Made by a program: the position numbers and the translations under genes. This document shows positions 8,440 to 16,873 of a stretch of 64,000 nucleotides of DNA, piece by piece. Under the pieces are notes generated by a model. The model was not told where the DNA came from. It saw only the letters and a list, made by a program, of their open reading frames with translations, and did not search any database. This DNA comes from Bradyrhizobium cytisi (lineage in GTDB: Bacteria; Pseudomonadota; Alphaproteobacteria; Rhizobiales; Xanthobacteraceae): positions 1 to 64,000 of the forward strand of contig NZ_VSSR01000062.1 in assembly GCF_008123515.1 (NCBI RefSeq), written 5' to 3'. How positions within the stretch are numbered: the stretch's first letter is position 1; the number at the start of each line of letters is the position of its first letter.

Positions 8440-8680
8440 TCCCCGTGTTCCGCCGCCCTGTGCAAAACCAGCCACGCAGCAATCTCGTCTTCCTTGTCCG
8501 CATCGCGCATGACGACTTTCAGCGCCTCGTCTGGCAGAGGGCGCTGCAGCCTCCCTTTGCCTCAACCCAAGGGTCCGTGCATGAAGACTTCGCTCTTCCT
8601 CGGTGGTCAGGATCATTGGCACGGTCTTCCGCTGGATTAACTCAACGATTGCGGTCGGCGAGATTTGCAGTAACTTCAAG
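8440..8680 (-). pseudogene. C-terminal remnant of an SRAP (YedK/HMCES-like) gene
   Basis: Three consecutive minus-strand pieces in different frames match the C-terminus of rhizobial SOS-response-associated peptidases. They are I-S-P-T-A-I-V-E...V-P-M-I-L-T-T-E-E-E-R (about 8680-8600), then D-P-W-V-E-A-K, then L-Q-R-P-L-P-D-E-A-L-K-V-V...D-K-E-D (about 8545-8490). Two frameshifts separate them, and the catalytic N-terminal half (Cys2, abasic-site crosslinking) is absent. Intact SRAP proteins shield abasic sites in single-stranded DNA. The upstream end abuts the start of the nuclease gene on the other strand. Confidence 0.65.
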
Positions 8681-8689
8681 GTCATTCGA

Positions 8690-9211
8690 ATGCGTCGAAC
8701 CGCTGTCGCCTTGATTCTCGCAATTCTGCCGAGCGCAACGCTGGCCGATCAGTTTGTCGGACAGGCAAGCGTGATCGACGGCGACACGGTGGAAATGCAT
8801 GGAGTTCGCATCCGGCTTTGGGGCATCGATGCGCCGGAAAGCAGCCAGCTGTGCCGCGGCGAAGACAGCTTGCAATATCCTTGCGGTGCACAGGCCGCGA
8901 ACGACCTTGACGCTGTCATTGCCCGCCGGCCCGTCAATTGTGTTCCAGTCAGCTTCGACCCGTATGGCCGCACGGTTGCGACCTGCTCGGTTGCAGGAAG
9001 GGATCTCGGGGAATGGCTTGTGCGCAACGGCCTTGCGTTGGATTGGCCTCAATACTCGAAGGGCAGATATCGCGAAGCTCAGCGCGAGGCTGAGCGCACG
9101 GGCCAGGGACTCTGGAACGGCAGCTACGTCGAGCCGTGGCTCTATCGCGCATGCATCCGCGCACGTGGAAGGTCGTCCGCCTGTTCGGATGATGCAAATG
9201 CCCATCCTTGA
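8690..9211 (+). CDS. Secreted thermonuclease-like (SNase) protein
   Basis: 173 residues with an N-terminal signal peptide (residues 1-19, ending A-T-L-A). The staphylococcal-nuclease OB fold follows: V-I-D-G-D-T-V near 28, then R-I-R-L-W-G-I-D-A-P-E at 40-50 with catalytic Arg and Glu candidates, and D-P-Y-G-R with a G-L-A-L-D-W segment later. Expected activity is Ca2+-dependent cleavage of DNA or RNA in the periplasm or outside the cell. Three Cys pairs could form disulfides. The frame is open upstream to 8603, but the signal peptide starts at 8690. Confidence 0.85.
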   Translation: MRRTAVALILAILPSATLADQFVGQASVIDGDTVEMHGVRIRLWGIDAPESSQLCRGEDSLQYPCGAQAANDLDAVIARRPVNCVPVSFDPYGRTVATCSVAGRDLGEWLVRNGLALDWPQYSKGRYREAQREAERTGQGLWNGSYVEPWLYRACIRARGRSSACSDDANAHP

Positions 9212-9344
9212 TGCGATTCCTGCGAGGCACCAGTCCACAACGTGCGTTGGCCGATCACCGCACTTGGGCAGGTGGCCCTGGCGCGGTTTGGGCGACTCAC
9301 GCTACCCATCATTTCCAATAATCTCACTGTACAATGGAAATGAA

Positions 9345-9527
9345 ATGGTTACTGCCACCCGTGAATTGCCGGCCTCTGGTTACGCGCTTGAAGTGGACGG
9401 CCGGCTCAAAGCTGAATTTGCAACCAGGGATGGCGCCAGGGCAGGTGGCGAAGAACTAAAGAAGCGTTTTCCCATGCTTCAGATCAGGATCTATGACGCG
9501 CAGACGAATGCGCGCGAGGAAATCTAG
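9345..9527 (+). CDS. Small conserved hypothetical protein, 60 residues
   Basis: A 60-residue protein with alternating strand/helix character: G-Y-A-L-E-V-D-G-R-L, a helix with E-E-L-K-K-R-F, then L-Q-I-R-I-Y-D-A. It resembles a widespread rhizobial family of about 60 residues of unknown function. The ATG at 9345 gives the family N-terminus. A separate ATG at 9334 is in another frame. Confidence 0.65.
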   Translation: MVTATRELPASGYALEVDGRLKAEFATRDGARAGGEELKKRFPMLQIRIYDAQTNAREEI

Positions 9528-9980
9528 ATCCGCTGATTCAAGTCATGGCGGAGTTGCTTGGCCTGCGCGCGTGCGGCTTTCACCGCACCGGGCTCTCGTG
9601 AACCGAGCCGCGTTGCGTCTCGGCCGTGCGGCGTCGATCCCTCGCGCAAAGGGATGCGGAGCTCCTCGCCGGGGGCACTCGGAAAAGGGGCTCGCCTCCG
9701 GCGATCGCTATCACTGCCCCGTTCCCGGGTGCCGCTATTGAACCGGTCTCGTCGCTGCACTCGGACCCGCGTGCCCCTTCGGGTCGCTATGCTCACGATC
9801 TCCGGGTGCCATTTCCCTTGAGGCGATGCGCCCCTGGCGCACACCTGATCGGGCCTGCGGCCCTCGATAGCTCAACGCAATTCCCATGAAGATCCGATGG
9901 AAGGCGGGCTGCGTCGCAGATCTCGCATTCTCTCAGGTAGAGGCGAGAGTCAGAGTGTCGCGCGGTTTTGCCGTGACGGG
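9528..9980. other. Non-coding stretch before the transposase remnant
   Basis: About 450 bases with no reading frame that looks protein-like on either strand and no RNA gene that I can recognise. It separates the small conserved gene from the conjugation scar and probably contains the island-side boundary. Confidence 0.5.
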
Positions 9981-10280
9981 TTACAGGCTGCGAGAGAGGC
10001 TCGCGGCGCCCGTCGCGGAGAACCTGCGCTGCTTCTGCTTTCGCAACGCCTTTTCGCGTTTGTCCCGGCAGCGCTCGCGGCGCAATTCCGTCTGATATTT
10101 CTCGAGCTTAAGCGCAGTCTCGTCGCCGGCGAGCCGCTTCAGCCAGCGCCGAAACGTGTTCTCGGTGAGGCGTTGCTGAAGGCAATATTTACGGATTGCG
10201 AGATCGCTTCGGCGCCATGCCTCGATGTGCAGCGACCACCATTCACGTCGCGCTTTGTTCTGGAAGTGTTTCGGTCCCAC
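9981..10280 (-). pseudogene. IS66-type accessory (OrfA-like) transposase remnant
   Basis: A 99-residue frame. The segment R-R-E-W-W-S-L-H-I-E-A-W, then Y-C-L-Q-Q-R-L-T-E-N-T-F-R-R-W-L-K, is the N-terminal helix-turn-helix part of a rhizobial IS66-associated OrfA-type protein. The rest of that protein and the other IS66 genes (tnpB, tnpC) are missing, and I see no terminal inverted repeats. It sits immediately in front of, and opposite to, the 5'-truncated trbF, so the insertion probably removed the trbF start before decaying. Confidence 0.55.
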
Positions 10281-10364
10281 CGGAGAATCTCCACAGCAGC
10301 AGAGAACCCGAAATGGAACGACATCGCACGAGGAGGAAGATGTGCAGAAACCGGACGCTTAGCG

Positions 10365-10796
10365 CCGGCCAACTTCGACTATCAGCCGACTGACGCACAG
10401 ATCGCTTATCATCTTGCGCGCTTTATCGAGGATGTCAGAGGCCTGCCCGCTGACGGCATCGTGCTGCGCCAAAACTGGCTTCGGGCCTACGACTTCACGA
10501 CCGACCGCGGCGCGGCCGCGCTCAACGACTATGCACGTAACAGTGACCCCTTTGCCAAGCTGGGCAAGGCGCAAATCTCCGTCGATGTCTCGAGCGTCAT
10601 CCGGGCCTCTTCAGAAAGTTTTCGGGTCGCGTGGACCCAGCGCACCTACGACAACGGTTCGCTGAGTTCGACCGAGCGTTGGACCGCGATTCTCACAGTG
10701 GTGATCGAGGCGCCGCGCGATGCCGAGCGTCTGCGCAAGAATCCCCTTGGCGTCTACGTCCGCGCCATCAACTGGTCAAAGGAGTTGGGTCAGTGA
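10365..10796 (+). pseudogene. trbF: 3' remnant of conjugal transfer gene trbF
   Basis: The last 140 or so codons of TrbF, a VirB8-like inner-membrane protein of the mating-pair channel. Diagnostic stretches are Y-Q-P-T-D-A-Q-I-A-Y-H-L-A-R-F, then N-W-L-R-A-Y-D-F-T-T-D-R-G-A, then A-I-N-W-S-K-E-L. The N-terminal cytoplasmic part, the single membrane helix and the start codon are absent; upstream DNA is the IS66-type remnant. Its stop overlaps the GTG start of trbG by three bases, so operon architecture is preserved. The exact 5' boundary is uncertain by about 30 bases. Confidence 0.85.
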
Positions 10797-11827
10797 CCAA
10801 GACGACGCCACACGCTTATTCGAAGCGTCCTATCCTGTTCAGCAAGCTCAATTCGACTTGGTCCGAGTTCTTGACCTCGAAGCGAGCATTTCTGTCCCTT
10901 CTTCTGTTTTGTTCGTCGGCGCTCGGCGGGTGCGCGACCTATATCCCGCCGGAGATCAGCTATGACGCGGAGGTCCCTCCGCTGCCGGCACTTCCAGCCC
11001 CTCTGGACGACAGGTCGCGGCCGCTTCACGTGCCGCCGCTCTGGAAGCCGACTCTTGGCGGCAAGTCGGCCACGAAGGAAGAGCCTGAACCCGTGAGCCG
11101 GGTTGAGACGGCAAACAGCGCAGCCCGCGTCGAACCGCGTAAACGGGGGTATTTCAACGCTGCGCAGATCTACACGTACAGTCCCGGAGCACTCTATCAG
11201 ATCTACGCTGCGCCTGGACAGGTCACGGATATTGCACTCGAGGAAGGAGAACAGCTAACGGGGTCAGGACCAATCGCGGCCGGAGATACCGTACGCTGGG
11301 TCGTGGGCGATACCGAAAGTGGGAGCGGCGACGCGCGGCGCGTCCATATCCTGGTCAAGCCAACGCGGGCCTCAATCGAGACGAATCTCGTCGTCAACAC
11401 CGACCGCCGTACCTATCTGATCGAGCTCCGCTCCCGCGAGCGGCCATACATGCCATCCGTTGCTTGGTACTATCCGGAGACCGTACGCCAGCGATCGCGT
11501 TCAGCTGCTCTGAAGCCCGTTCTTCCGGATCCGGAGCAGCGTATCGCTCGTTACGCGATTGAGGGGGACAGTCCACCTTGGCGGCCGCTTGTCGCCTATG
11601 ACGATGGCCGCAAGGTCTATGTCGAATTCCCAGCCGGCATCGTGCAAGGTGAAATGCCCCCGCTGTTCGTGATCGGCTCTGAAGGTAAGACCGAACTGGT
11701 TAACTATCGCGCCTATGGCAACGTGCTGATCGTCGATCGGCTCTTCGCGGCCGCCGAGCTTCGCCTTGGCGGAGAGCACCAGCAGAAGGTCAGGATTGTC
11801 AGGACCGACGGGAGGCCCTCGTCATGA
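10793..11827 (+). CDS. trbG: Conjugal transfer protein TrbG
   Basis: A 344-residue VirB9-like component of the P-type (Trb) conjugative secretion channel. A long N-terminal segment leads into a hydrophobic stretch and a lipobox-like A-L-G-G-C, suggesting an outer-membrane lipoprotein. The C-terminal half has the VirB9 beta-rich features (R-R-T-Y-L-I-E-L-R-S, M-P-S-V-A-W-Y-Y-P). The start is a GTG overlapping the end of trbF. The gene appears intact although both neighbours are broken, so it cannot assemble a channel alone. Confidence 0.9.
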   Translation: MTKTTPHAYSKRPILFSKLNSTWSEFLTSKRAFLSLLLFCSSALGGCATYIPPEISYDAEVPPLPALPAPLDDRSRPLHVPPLWKPTLGGKSATKEEPEPVSRVETANSAARVEPRKRGYFNAAQIYTYSPGALYQIYAAPGQVTDIALEEGEQLTGSGPIAAGDTVRWVVGDTESGSGDARRVHILVKPTRASIETNLVVNTDRRTYLIELRSRERPYMPSVAWYYPETVRQRSRSAALKPVLPDPEQRIARYAIEGDSPPWRPLVAYDDGRKVYVEFPAGIVQGEMPPLFVIGSEGKTELVNYRAYGNVLIVDRLFAAAELRLGGEHQQKVRIVRTDGRPSS

Positions 11828-12659
11828 ACACCCTGAACGCAAATGATGAGGGACATGCGGCTCCGGCCCCACCCTTGGGCGGGCCAACCGAGCGATTTCG
11901 GCTGAGGACTGAGCCTCCGAGCGTGACGCGCCTGTCGCGGAAGGTCCTAGCTGGCGGAACGACCTTCGCATTGCTTGTCATCAGCGGAGTCGTGTTTTGG
12001 TCGCTGCAGACCAACCATCCCCGATCCCAGACGGCGGACGAACTCTACAGCACCGACCATCACAACGTTGCCGATGGCATCACGACGCTGCCGAAGGACT
12101 ACGCCGGCGCTGCACGGCAATTCGTCCCGCAGCTTGGTCCGCCGCTCCCTGGCGACCTTGGCCGGCCGATCCTTGCAGCTCAAGGCCAGCTGGCACCAAG
12201 CGGCGCCGATCCGGACCAACACGACGAGACCAAGAAAATGAAGCTGCCCGTGTCAGCCATCTGTTTGCTTCGGCCAACGGGCGAGATGCGCGCCCCCCTG
12301 CCACCACGGCTGTAGGGAGCGACCGCATCATGCCAGCGGGCCCAAGCAACAGCGACGATGGACTCACCCAGAACGGCCAGGACAGGAAGCTTGCCTTTGT
12401 GAACGCATCTGTGGACCGTCGCACGGTCAGCCCTGACCGCATCACCAGGCCGACTTCACCGTATATCGTGCAGGCCGGAACCGTAATTTCATGTGCGTTG
12501 CTGACGGGGATCAGATCAGATCTGCCCGGACAGATCACGGCGCAGGTGACGGAGAACATATACGATACTCCAACCGGCCGCTTCCTGCTTGTGCCCCAAG
12601 GAGCGAAGCTGATCGGCAGTTATGACAGCCAGGTTTCGTTCGGCCAAGGTCACCACTGA
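11824..12659 (+). pseudogene. trbI: Frameshifted and 3'-truncated conjugal transfer gene trbI
   Basis: A VirB10-like protein. The first 135 or so codons (R-L-S-R-K-V-L-A-G, then a membrane helix, then L-G-P-P-L-P-G-D-L-G-R-P-I-L) end in the wrong frame at 12315. Around 12225-12240 the homology moves to another frame, which continues through R-T-V-S-P-D-R, S-P-Y-I-V-Q-A-G, G-I-R-S-D-L-P-G-Q-I-T-A-Q-V and V-P-Q-G-A-K-L-I-G. After S-F-G-Q at about 12645 the rest of TrbI (about 150 residues) is missing and the DUF2274 gene follows directly. TrbI normally spans both membranes in the channel. Confidence 0.85.
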
Positions 12660-12846
12660 ACTTCCGGCATCAGTGCATCGGGATCTTGTCGCCTATGCGG
12701 AGGCCATGGCGCGCGAAAGCGGGCAGCGGATCGATCCGGCAAAGCTTGTCGCGCCGATGCTGGCGCGCTTCATGGCCACGGACCGCGGATTTGCAAAAGC
12801 GAGACGGGCCGGTCACGCCCCGGGTGGTGGCGGAGGCGAGGGATAG
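12622..12846 (+). pseudogene. DUF2274 protein remnant fused to the end of trbI
   Basis: A 74-codon frame whose V-T-T-E-L-P-A-S-V-H-R-D-L-V-A-Y, then I-D-P-A-K-L-V-A-P-M-L-A-R-F-M-A-T-D-R-G-F is the C-terminal part of the DUF2274 protein that normally follows trbI in alphaproteobacterial trb clusters. Its own N-terminus (about 15 residues) is replaced by trbI-derived sequence read in another frame. A short product may still be translated from the ATG at 12622. Its end overlaps the end of the convergent LysR gene by 34 bases. Confidence 0.75.
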
Positions 12847-13754
12847 CGTTCTGCCAACAGACTGAGGAAACGCTTCAGAGCCGGATTCTGATTGTCTTCG
12901 CGCCAATGCGCATGGAAGTCCACCCGGCTTGGTCCCGTTCCGTCCTGCAACTCTCGGTACACAACGCCAGCGAAGCTTGCGCCAATATCCGATTCCATAG
13001 CCAGACTGAGCCCCATGCCCATACTCGTAAGACTCTTGATAATGCCGCGGCTTACGTCATGGCGCTCTACCTTGGGCCGATCGTCGGGTAGTACGAGCTT
13101 CGAAATCAAAAGATCCTCGAGCTCTCGTCCTGGATCATACTCACTCAGAAGGATCTTTTCGTTACGCAAATCTGTCCAATAGACGATCTCGCGTGCCGCC
13201 AAGACATGATCCTGCGGCAGCAAGATCAGGATGCGTTCGCTCCAGAGCAATAGTGATCTTGTGTCCTTTGAAGCTGGACGTCCAGGGCTAACGACAACGT
13301 CGACGGTTCCGTTACCGAGGGCAGTCATCAAACGAAAGCGTGAGCGTTCCATCGTTGCCAGTTCAAGCCCTGGTAGCAGCTTCTTGAGCTCACCTATCGT
13401 CGCTCGCAAATTGCCGGTGGACATGGATGTGAAGAAACCGACGGAAAGATGGCCAGTATCGCCGCGGCCACCGGACCTCCCGGCGTCAACGAGCATGTCG
13501 ACCTGCTCCAGGATTAGCCGTGCAATGCGCAAAATTGCGCATCCGGTCAACGTGGGTTTGATACCCCCGCTTGAGCGCTCAAACAGTGAAGTACCCACGA
13601 GGTGCTCGAGCTGACCGATAGCACGGCTGAACGCGGTGTGCTTGATTGAAAGCGCTTCCGCGGCTCGTCGAAAGCTACCGTAGTCACAAGCGGCGACCGC
13701 GAGTCGAAGCTGTTGTAGGTCAATAGCTCTCGCTGCGTTTCTGGTCAACGGCAA
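12813..13754 (-). CDS. LysR-family transcriptional regulator of the trb region
   Basis: A 313-residue LysR regulator. The N-terminal winged helix-turn-helix is at about residues 12-70 (L-R-L-A-V-A-A-C-D-Y-G-S-F-R-R-A-A-E-A-L), followed by a substrate-binding domain. LysR genes of this type commonly lie next to trbI/DUF2274 in integrative elements. The normal family start appears to be M-D-L-Q-Q-L. Here that Met is Ile and the reading frame begins about ten codons earlier, inside the LuxR remnant, so the present N-terminus was probably created by a deletion. The protein otherwise looks complete. Confidence 0.82.
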   Translation of the reverse strand: MPLTRNAARAIDLQQLRLAVAACDYGSFRRAAEALSIKHTAFSRAIGQLEHLVGTSLFERSSGGIKPTLTGCAILRIARLILEQVDMLVDAGRSGGRGDTGHLSVGFFTSMSTGNLRATIGELKKLLPGLELATMERSRFRLMTALGNGTVDVVVSPGRPASKDTRSLLLWSERILILLPQDHVLAAREIVYWTDLRNEKILLSEYDPGRELEDLLISKLVLPDDRPKVERHDVSRGIIKSLTSMGMGLSLAMESDIGASFAGVVYRELQDGTGPSRVDFHAHWREDNQNPALKRFLSLLAERYPSPPPPPGA

Positions 13755-14151
13755 AGGTCAATGCAGCGATGGGGCCGTGGCCATCGTGAATGGGCACCGT
13801 AAAGCCAAACCGAATTCCGAATTCCGCGGCCTCTTCGAAGAGCCGATGCTGTGCTTTCGATGTGAACTTCGAGTTGAAATTACCCCCCCATCGAAAGGGC
13901 TCGGGGTTTCGAAGAGCTTCTCCGATGACGGGATCAAGCACTTGATAATTGTTTCGTAGATAGTGTGCTACCCACCGCGATGGATATGTAGAGATTAGGC
14001 GCGGTTTGCCTTTGCTTGAGTGCTGGAGGGCTAGATAGGCAAAACACGATAGGTCCAAAGCGGTCGCTGTGTCCGCCATGGCTTTGGCGAAGTCTTGGAG
14101 ATCTTCTGCGGTCGCTAGGAGATCAATGAAATTTTGAAAGATGCGGTGCAT
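13720..14151 (-). pseudogene. LuxR/TraR autoinducer-binding domain lacking its DNA-binding domain
   Basis: About 143 residues covering the acyl-homoserine-lactone-binding fold (M-H-R-I-F-Q-N-F-I-D-L-L, then Y-P-S-R-W-V-A-H-Y-L-R-N-N-Y, D-P-V-I, and F-G-F-T-V-P-I-H-D-G-H-G-P). The C-terminal LuxR helix-turn-helix (about 65 residues) is gone; the frame ends within the LysR start. Intact homologues control transfer of conjugative elements in response to quorum signals. A GTG at 14217 would add 22 codons. A truncated product could still bind ligand or act as an inhibitory partner, but simple decay is more likely. Confidence 0.75.
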
Positions 14152-14462
14152 CGCTGCCAAGCAAGCCGTGCATGGTGCGAGAGCAGAGATCTCGCCCAAT
14201 TCGTTGATTGTGCCCACAACAAGTGACCAAAGAGCCGCGCTTCGCGGCCGGTGAAGTCAAGGCAAAACCCTCTTGTACCAAACACCACAACGTCGTGCCT
14301 CGTACAGTTTGTCTTTGCCTATTCTCATAACGCCCCCGGCATTTTGTGCCGAAATCGCAGCCGTCACCCCCAAAACGCCGAATGTGATGCGGCTATGCAA
14401 CTGGCCAGTGGCCTGCATGTGCCGGGACACTGCGTTGACCGGCCAGAAAGGCCAGTTTGCCG

Positions 14463-14672
14463 ACCAAGCTGATCATCGACCAAGAGACTAATCGGATCAT
14501 CGGCGGTGTGATCGTTGGCCCGCAGGCTGGCGACATGATCGGAGAACCTGTCCGGCGATCGAGATGGGCGCCGATGCCTTGATATCAGCAAAACCATTCA
14601 TCCGCATCCGACGTTCGGAGAAACAATAGGCTTGGCTGCCGAAGTACGAAGGTGTTTGCACGGACGTGTGCC
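14463..14672 (+). pseudogene. Decayed 3' fragment of a lipoamide dehydrogenase gene
   Basis: Seventy or so codons match the end of the intact lpdA at 38997-40709: A-K-L-I-I-D...I-I-G-G-V-I-V-G-P-Q-A-G-D-M-I-G-E, then A-I-E-M-G-A-D-A, then [14 protein letters not shown], then E-G-V-C-T-D-V. Single-base losses after G-E and after the G-A-D-A block, and another near 14648, break the frame. Third-position differences from lpdA are numerous, so it is an old or independently acquired copy rather than a recent duplication. The 5' 85 percent of the gene is missing. Confidence 0.75.
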
Positions 14673-15755
14673 AGGTGCGAAGAGGTCGACCAAGCGCGCG
14701 AGCCACTAGAAATTCAAAACATGAGCCTGCATCAGGTGTCTCGCTGCCGATCGTTCATATGGGACCCGAATATGGCGGGAACTTCTCGGAGGGAGGTTAA
14801 GGTACCTTTGAGCGTTCAGGAGAAGGAATTTGCCGCGGCATGTCGATACGGCGTTCTGGAGAGAAGACCTGATCTAGCAGCATTCATCGTCATTGTAGAC
14901 AGCCAGCTCAGGATTGGAAATGATCCGCATGTTCGGTCGCATTTGTAGAACTCGGTCTTGCCAGATTGGTGCGAGTTCTACATCTCGCAATCGAAGGCAA
15001 GGCGATGGCGCTGGAAAAAGTGCCTAGGCTCCTGTTCGACCTGTCGAGCTTCAGAAGAAAGACGCTCCGCGCGCTAGGTAGAGACGATCGAGGACAGCAC
15101 CTCGGGAAATAGGCGCGATTTCGTCAGCGCGCGATTTAAAGGAATGGACACTCGTCATCGCAACGCGAACCTAGGCAGTCATCCTCGGCAGAACCCTCGG
15201 CGATTGGGAGCTCTGAATTGCAAAAGCAGGTATGGCGGCGCGGGCATTGCGAGATCTGCGCCGGGCGATGAAATGACCTGTTCTGGACGTGCGGAGCCTG
15301 GTGATCGGGACCCTTTAAGTTTCGCGCGCGCTTTTTGGTGCAGTCGAAATCGTACCTCGCGTCAAATGCCGAAAATGGCGCTGAGAGCTGCGGACTTCAG
15401 CACAAAATGCGGTCTGATGTGCACGACAGTATTGCTGCTGGATGTCGTTCGTTAGATTTCCGCGATCGAATTCCGCGTTCGGCGTTTGCGAAAGATATCC
15501 GATCTTTCGTTTCCTCCCTCTACTTGGCCCAGCGCGATCGGCGGGCCCTTTCTCAAGGTCTGGCTACATCTGGTGCCGCGGCGAAACGGCGCTATTTCGC
15601 GATTCTTGCTTGCGCTTACGGTAACAAACGCTAGTTGTTTCAATGCTCCGGACCAGACTACGAATTGAGGGTCGGACTTTCGAATCGTTCCGGGCGCGCC
15701 ATTCGGCTTTGTTTTCATTAGATTTTCTTGGCGCCGGCTGAGCGCGTTACGAGCG
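14673..15755. other. Gene-poor stretch
   Basis: About 1.1 kb in which the open frames on both strands are short and not protein-like. I cannot assign any part to a known gene, RNA or repeat. It separates the conjugation scar from the efflux operon and is probably degraded island DNA. Confidence 0.5.
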
Positions 15756-16658
15756 TTACCGTAAAACGCCCATGGTGTTTGGCGGTGCGTTGCGGTTTCC
15801 AACATTGACTTGCACCGTCGCAGTCGTTCCGACGATCAGGCGATCGACATCTTTGCGCGGGATGCGGACCCGAACCGGAATGCGCTGGGCGAGCCTGACC
15901 CAGGAGAACGATGGATTGACGCTGGCGAGCAGGCTGGACCCCAAACTTCGATCGCGGTCCTCGATTCCGCCAGCGATACTCTCGACCTGACCGCTCAGCG
16001 TCGCTCCGCTCATCAGCTTCACGTCAACGGCGTCACCGAGGTGGATCCGCGGGATCTTGGTCTCCTCGAAATAGCCTTCGACACGCACGGTGTCGATGTC
16101 GATCAGCGCCATGATGCCACGCCCCGCGGCGAGATAGGTGCCGGGCCGTAAATCGAAATTGGTCACGCGGCCGTTCGCGGGTGCCCGGATTTCGGATCGA
16201 TCGAGATCGAGCCGCGCGATCTGAAGGTCGGCCACGGCCTGACCATAAAGCGCCTTGGCTTGCAAATCCGTAGCGCGGATCGTCTCGCGCTGTTGCTGCG
16301 ACACGACACCTTCGCTCAGCTTCTCGTATCGTGCGCGGTCGCTCGCTGCCTTCTCCGCGGCGGCTTCGCGGTTGGCCAGAGACGCCTCTGCTTGTTGGAC
16401 GGCGAGGCGGAAACGGTCGGGATTCAGCCGCAGCAAAATATCGCCCTTGCGGACGACCTGATTGTCCCGGACCAGCACCTCGTCGACCAGCCCGGAGACA
16501 TCGGCGGCAACGGCGATGATGTCGGCGCGGACGCGGCCGTCCCGTGTCCATGGCGCCGCCTCATAATGCTCCCACATGCCGATGCCGACCGGTGCCGCGA
16601 CGCTCACCATCAGGACAGTGAGCATCATGCGGGGAAACATCGAACTCATCGTTGTCAT
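15756..16658 (-). CDS. HlyD/AaeA-like membrane-fusion protein
   Basis: 300 residues with one N-terminal membrane helix (about residues 8-28). A biotinyl-lipoyl-like half (V-A-A-D-V-S-G-L-V-D-E-V, then D-N-Q-V-V-R-K-G-D), a helical hairpin and the second half (A-P-A-N-G-R-V-T-N) follow. It forms the periplasmic part of a pump with the FUSC protein encoded upstream. Its ATG overlaps the DUF1656 stop (ATGA). In E. coli AaeAB the set exports aromatic carboxylic acids; that substrate is only suggested here. Confidence 0.9.
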   Translation of the reverse strand: MTTMSSMFPRMMLTVLMVSVAAPVGIGMWEHYEAAPWTRDGRVRADIIAVAADVSGLVDEVLVRDNQVVRKGDILLRLNPDRFRLAVQQAEASLANREAAAEKAASDRARYEKLSEGVVSQQQRETIRATDLQAKALYGQAVADLQIARLDLDRSEIRAPANGRVTNFDLRPGTYLAAGRGIMALIDIDTVRVEGYFEETKIPRIHLGDAVDVKLMSGATLSGQVESIAGGIEDRDRSLGSSLLASVNPSFSWVRLAQRIPVRVRIPRKDVDRLIVGTTATVQVNVGNRNAPPNTMGVLR

Positions 16659-16873
16659 AGCGGCAGCTTTCCCAGAACAGCGTAGAAGATCTTGGTCAGA
16701 ATGACGAAGACGGCGAAGTCGAACAGCGCGGGGTGCCACGCATACCTTCGAATATCGACGCCGATGAATTTGCGGTTGGCCGCGGAGGCGATAAAGCAGG
16801 CCGCGAGCGCACAAGCACAGGCCAGCGCAAACGTCGGAACGTAGACGCCGGCAATGGCGATTTCCTCGTTCAT
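16655..16873 (-). CDS. DUF1656 (AaeX-like) small membrane protein
   Basis: 72 residues with two predicted membrane helices and the family motif N-R-K-F-I-G-V-D-I-R-R-Y-A-W-H-P-A-L-F-D near the middle. It always accompanies FUSC/HlyD pumps; its exact role is unknown. It overlaps the FUSC stop and the HlyD start by four bases each, so the three genes are one translationally coupled operon. Confidence 0.88.
   Translation of the reverse strand: MNEEIAIAGVYVPTFALACACALAACFIASAANRKFIGVDIRRYAWHPALFDFAVFVILTKIFYAVLGKLPL

Noticed and set aside
14652-14948. A 98-codon frame after the lpd fragment
   Set aside because: Its first codons overlap decayed lpd sequence, and the remainder matches nothing I recognise; no good ribosome binding site.
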